Origin: an uncultured Aquimarina sp.
GTDB lineage: Bacteria; Bacteroidota; Bacteroidia; Flavobacteriales; Flavobacteriaceae
NCBI GenBank assembly: GCA_947495425.1
Contig: CANLYR010000001.1
Span: 124,001 to 188,000 of the forward strand
Direction: 5' to 3'
Length of the DNA: 64,000 nt
The notes under the pieces are model-generated. The model ran no database searches. It was given only the letters and a program-made list of their open reading frames with translations, and had not been told where the DNA came from. A program made the position numbers and the translations under genes. This document shows positions 59,866 to 64,000 of the stretch, piece by piece. The stretch's first letter is position 1. Every line of letters begins with the position of its first letter.

Positions 59866-61191
59866 ATGGCAGATGTAACCATATTTAAAAAACTATTTGA
59901 GGTACAGATACTGCATGATTACTTTCTCACTACTGTAGATGGAATATCTTTTTTTGATCGGGATAAAGCAGAAAAGAGTGATATTATATCAAAAAAGCTA
60001 TTAAATAAGGGATATGATGCTAACACTTTGTTCAAAATTGAACCTGATGATGCTACCAAACAAAATTTAAGCAATTACAAACTTGTTATGGCCAAAACCG
60101 CCTTGGGTTTTGTCATAGGGATTGAGGTTAGTGTTCAAAATAAAGCAGGAGAAACATTATATCAACCACGCCTTCAATTAAAGGATACCTTAAATTTTGT
60201 ATTTACTATACGACCAGAAGCTTCTTTTTTTAAGAGCATAACAAATATCAGTTTAAGAGCGCCATTACCATCAATCTATTATTTTACCAATAAGGGTAAA
60301 GATCAATTTGATGAGACTACGCCAACACCATATACATCACTTCCAATTTCGAATAAACCAAACATTCATCAAAACGGAATTACTTATGAAATGGGTGCGT
60401 TGGTAGATTTTGGCGGAACTATTCGTGAGGCGCTACAATATACAGATGGGAATGAACCTAGCCATTGGGAAGATATAAATGATAAACGCTGTGTTAATAA
60501 TGCAGATAGAATAGTATCACCTCAAAACTTCAGCTATAGTTTAAAAAAATCATTAAATGTTACGCAAATAGAATTCGTATTACTTGATGAAAGTGATAAT
60601 GAGATAAAAACGATAACTAAAACAAGTACAGAAGCTTTAGAAACTGTAGATCTCAATTTCACAAAGGTTGATGAAACTGATGAAAATTCAGAAAAAATTC
60701 CATCGGGATGGTATACACTAAAAATAACTATCAATGAAGGGGTAACCATACTGCGCACTGTTTATTTAAACGATTCAATCTATGATAAAGATAATTTTGC
60801 AGTAGTAGATATCAGGTTTGATGAGTTAGATTCTCCCTTCAGCCTTTTGGGTTCAGAAGGATTTCTCAAAACCAGAATTAGCGCAGCTAATGAAAAAATT
60901 GATCATCCGATTTTTGAGGTACGATTTAAAAACCGAAGAACCTACTGGAGATACAACAAGGAAGGTGATTTTAGTGCAGCCGAAATAGCTGCAACGACAA
61001 CACATTTGGCACACGAACCAGAAAAATTAATCTCTATCAAGCCCAAAGCTTTAACTGAGACCCTAGTACCTTTTCAGAACGGAACTTCAATGCTACTGCC
61101 TTATCCAAGGATGCCCTCGATACGAATTGAAAATGAGAGAATATTCTCAGAGATCTTTATTAATCAATCGAATAGATTATTGAATAATTAA
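59866..61191 (+). CDS. Uncharacterised eCIS-associated protein, expanded paralogue of 19642..20418
   Basis: ORF 441 aa; FEVQILHDYFL, TALGFVIGIEVSVQNKAGE, LNFVFTIRP, VRFKNRRTYWRY. Confidence 0.7.
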   Translation: MADVTIFKKLFEVQILHDYFLTTVDGISFFDRDKAEKSDIISKKLLNKGYDANTLFKIEPDDATKQNLSNYKLVMAKTALGFVIGIEVSVQNKAGETLYQPRLQLKDTLNFVFTIRPEASFFKSITNISLRAPLPSIYYFTNKGKDQFDETTPTPYTSLPISNKPNIHQNGITYEMGALVDFGGTIREALQYTDGNEPSHWEDINDKRCVNNADRIVSPQNFSYSLKKSLNVTQIEFVLLDESDNEIKTITKTSTEALETVDLNFTKVDETDENSEKIPSGWYTLKITINEGVTILRTVYLNDSIYDKDNFAVVDIRFDELDSPFSLLGSEGFLKTRISAANEKIDHPIFEVRFKNRRTYWRYNKEGDFSAAEIAATTTHLAHEPEKLISIKPKALTETLVPFQNGTSMLLPYPRMPSIRIENERIFSEIFINQSNRLLNN

Positions 61192-61217
61192 ATGGAACTT
61201 TTTATAAAAATGATATT

Positions 61218-62624
61218 ATGAATTACAAAACACCAGGAGTTTATATAGAAGAAATTCCAAAACTTCCGCCTTCGATCGCTCAGGTAGAAACAGCGATTCC
61301 TGCTTTTATAGGCTATACAGAAGTAGCAGAAGACAAAAGAACCGGGAAAAACCTGCTACTAGAGCCAAAGAGAATTAGTTCTCTATTAGAGTATGAACGC
61401 CTTTTTGGTAATGCAGATGCAGAAGACAACCTTACCGTTTTAATAAATGATGCAGTAACACCAATTGTAGTACAAGCATCTGTTGATAAGGAAACCGAGT
61501 CGAAGTATAAAATGTACTATGCGCTACAAATATTCTTTGCTAATGGAGGTGGACCTTGCTGGATTGTTTCTGTAGGCAATTATGATACCGCTTTGGTGGA
61601 CGATACAGCACTTATTAATGGCCTTAACGCTACAGAGAAGATTGATGAAGTTACCTTATATGTATATCCAGATGCTCAAGGAATTGAACTCTCTGTAAAT
61701 TTTTATAATGTTTACAAGGCATCATTAGATATGTGTGAAGCGCTAAAAGATCGATTTACAGTGATGGATATTTGGCAAGCACCAGATGTTGATTTCATGG
61801 ATAACATCAATACTATGCGTGACTCGGGTATAGGAGCAGAGGAAAATAAACTAAAATATGGAGCAGCATATTTTCCAAACCTAGAGACAACCTTGAATTA
61901 CTACTATGGAGGAGAAGGCGATGGAGACGCCAATGTTACTATACAGCATAGTGGTGATTTAGCAGGAACCTTAGCCGAATTGAAAACGAAAGATAATGCC
62001 ATGTATTTTCAGGCACAGAATGCCCTGAGAAATCTACCAATGGAAATGCCACCATCACCGGGGGTAGTGGGTCAGTATGCAAGTGTTGATAATGCACGAG
62101 GTGTATGGAAAGCTCCTGCAAACGTTAGCGTTGATCTGGTGAGCAGACCGATGATCAAAGTTACAGATAAGCAGCAAGAAAATCTGAATGTAGACACAAC
62201 CGGAGGGAAATCTGTGAATGTGATTCGTTCGTTTGTTGGTAGAGGTAGCGCAATCATCTGGGGTGCCAGAACTCTTGCAGGAAATAGTAATGAATGGCGC
62301 TACGTACCGGTAAGAAGATTCTTTAACATGGTTGAAGAATCTGTAAAAAAAGCAACAATCCAATTTGTATTTGAGCCAAATGATCTCAATACCTGGTCTA
62401 GAGTAAAATCTATGATCGATAACTTCTTGGTACAACAATGGAGAGCTGGTGCTTTAATGGGAACTACTCCAGAGCAAGCATTCTTTGTGAAAATTGGACT
62501 TAATGAAACGATGGATGAAGTTGATATATGGGAAGGAAGAATGATCGTAGAGATAGGTATGGCTGTAGTAAGACCAGCAGAATTTATCATTTTAAGGTTT
62601 AGCCATAAAATGTTATCAGAATAA
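61218..62624 (+). CDS. Second-locus eCIS contractile sheath protein
   Basis: ORF 468 aa; MNYKTPGVYIEEIPKLPPSIAQVETAIPAFIGYTE; RGVWKAPANVSVDLV; WGARTLAGNSNEWRYVPVRRFFNMVEES. Confidence 0.97.
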   Translation: MNYKTPGVYIEEIPKLPPSIAQVETAIPAFIGYTEVAEDKRTGKNLLLEPKRISSLLEYERLFGNADAEDNLTVLINDAVTPIVVQASVDKETESKYKMYYALQIFFANGGGPCWIVSVGNYDTALVDDTALINGLNATEKIDEVTLYVYPDAQGIELSVNFYNVYKASLDMCEALKDRFTVMDIWQAPDVDFMDNINTMRDSGIGAEENKLKYGAAYFPNLETTLNYYYGGEGDGDANVTIQHSGDLAGTLAELKTKDNAMYFQAQNALRNLPMEMPPSPGVVGQYASVDNARGVWKAPANVSVDLVSRPMIKVTDKQQENLNVDTTGGKSVNVIRSFVGRGSAIIWGARTLAGNSNEWRYVPVRRFFNMVEESVKKATIQFVFEPNDLNTWSRVKSMIDNFLVQQWRAGALMGTTPEQAFFVKIGLNETMDEVDIWEGRMIVEIGMAVVRPAEFIILRFSHKMLSE

Positions 62625-62652
62625 AGTCAATAAACCATAAAAATAAAGAAAT

Positions 62653-63564
62653 ATGGCTAGCAAGAATAATGAAAACAGCAGTCCACGTAATGCCGATAAA
62701 GTAATTTGTGAAAGTCTGACACTCATTAAAAATGATAAAAAAACGGCATTAAGTGCATATAATGCAAACAAAATACTTAGAAAATCCAAGAAGACTGCAC
62801 GTAGATATAAAGTATGTGGCTTGGATAAAGCAGAAGAGTCTCATAGCGTATATCAGGATATAATGAGTTGCGTTACCATTGACAGCTACAAAAAAGTAGA
62901 AGTAATTCAGAAAAATATAGATGAATACGCAAAAAAAGATGATGAATTAGAAAAAATGATTAAGGATGCTTCTAAACTTTTAAAAGAATTGCGTGTTAAA
63001 ATAGAAGATGCAGATACAGCTGCATGTGCCATGTCGAATTGTTTTAAAAATAAAATTCAACCTAATACAGGAAAATCAAAAAAAGACGATCAAAAGAAAA
63101 AGGCTGATGGTATGCTTCAGGATATTCTTGAAAAAACAAAGAAGATTAATGATCAAGGGCAAAATGCTTTCGAATCTGCGGTTTCTATAGCAGGGATTCA
63201 AACATTTACCAATGCCCATAGCCTCCAACCTTTTGCAACAAATGTTACCAATGCAATTAAAGAATTCAAAACTACAGTAGAAACTAATATTACTTCAACA
63301 GCAGGAGATGTAACTAGTTGTAGGGAAGAACTTAATAACATCGCAGGGGAATTAGCGCAGATAACATGCGATAAAAAATCAGAAGCAGTTAAGTATGAAG
63401 CACTAGACGGTGTGGTAGATTTTGTTTGTAAAGGAGAATATGACTGTGACCTTCTTGATCTCTGTACGATCAAAGAACCTGATTGTTATGATCATGATTA
63501 TGATGGATATGATCAGAGAAAAAAAGATAGGCGTCAAAAAAGACAAACAAAAGACATGGATTAA
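62653..63564 (+). CDS. Uncharacterised helical Cys-containing protein in eCIS locus B
   Basis: ORF 303 aa, coiled-coil-like with scattered Cys, immediately after sheath. Confidence 0.65.
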   Translation: MASKNNENSSPRNADKVICESLTLIKNDKKTALSAYNANKILRKSKKTARRYKVCGLDKAEESHSVYQDIMSCVTIDSYKKVEVIQKNIDEYAKKDDELEKMIKDASKLLKELRVKIEDADTAACAMSNCFKNKIQPNTGKSKKDDQKKKADGMLQDILEKTKKINDQGQNAFESAVSIAGIQTFTNAHSLQPFATNVTNAIKEFKTTVETNITSTAGDVTSCREELNNIAGELAQITCDKKSEAVKYEALDGVVDFVCKGEYDCDLLDLCTIKEPDCYDHDYDGYDQRKKDRRQKRQTKDMD

Positions 63565-63594
63565 CTAATAAAATAATTAGAAAAAAGAATCATT

Positions 63595-64000
63595 ATGGAA
63601 TTTTTAAAAGATAAAAGCTGCTGCCATGATCGAGGTGGTGATGATCCAGATGCACAAGACTGTGTTGACAAATGGAAAGAGAAATTAGAAGAAGTTAGCA
63701 ATAAATATACCGAGTTAAGCGCAGAGACATTCAAGGATGAAGAAGAATATCAAAATTCATTAGGCTGGCAAAGTAGACTAGAAAATTGGAACGAAATTAT
63801 AAGAGACACAGATGAAAAAGCAGATAAAATAGTCGCAGAACTTGAGTTTTTTCTAGGTCAGGCTAAGATCGTTTGCGATTTTTCAGAAAAAACCACCGAT
63901 GCATTAGAAAAACTCTTGGGATTAGTAAAATGTGTTTTTGACTGCTTTTTTACTTATGAAAGTAATAAAGAGGGATTAAAAGATCAAATCACAGAGTTTA
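63595..64000 (+). CDS. Uncharacterised protein, truncated by the window edge
   Basis: Open frame from ATG at 63595 without stop to 64000: MEFLKDKSCCHDRGGDDPDAQDCVDKWKEKLEEVSNKYTELSAETF... Confidence 0.6.
   Translation, partial: MEFLKDKSCCHDRGGDDPDAQDCVDKWKEKLEEVSNKYTELSAETFKDEEEYQNSLGWQSRLENWNEIIRDTDEKADKIVAELEFFLGQAKIVCDFSEKTTDALEKLLGLVKCVFDCFFTYESNKEGLKDQITEF

Noticed and set aside
1-64000. Transposases, integrases, tRNA, rRNA or CRISPR arrays
   Set aside because: None recognised in the ORF list or by reading; no claim made that the region is an integrative element.

Overview
The window is AT-rich DNA, most likely from a marine Flavobacteriaceae-type Bacteroidota; this rests on codon and gene style, TAnnTTTG -7 boxes and gene families. 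It has five parts. (1) ~0-12.4 kb: a long minus-strand gene run for redox, quinone and electrophile handling (MBL hydrolase, ABM monooxygenase, AraC regulator, two flavodoxin-like proteins, two pirins, SMP-30-like protein, isochorismatase, porin). It is divergent from a TPR histidine kinase plus a sigma54-activator response regulator. The intergenic region holds a good sigma54 -24/-12 match and a perfect 22-bp palindrome at enhancer distance. (2) 17.7-18.3 kb: a frameshifted Fe/Mn superoxide dismutase. (3) 19.06-38.7 kb: a complete-looking extracellular contractile injection system (eCIS, Afp/PVC-like) with a C1q-like putative fibre. It is followed by two candidate effectors (39.06-42.1 kb) sharing an N-terminal leader; one or both have C-termini resembling ADP-ribosyltransferases. 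(4) 42.6-58.99 kb: accessory genes, including an A-T-alpha-oxoamine-synthase fusion (1251 aa), a peptidoglycan amidase with a lipoprotein/membrane-protein pair, and an alpha/beta hydrolase-cyclase-like-AraC fusion. (5) 59.2 kb to the edge: the start of a second, divergent eCIS locus. The most notable signals not explained by ordinary annotation are: a paired GTCGG direct repeat (21-bp phasing) at a fixed distance from a TAnnTTTG box, shared by the eCIS promoter and the amidase and lipoprotein promoters; a degenerate ~100-bp intergenic repeat flanking the effector cassette; and an interrupted inverted repeat between the eCIS and the effectors. All calls come from reading the sequence and supplied ORFs; no database search was run.
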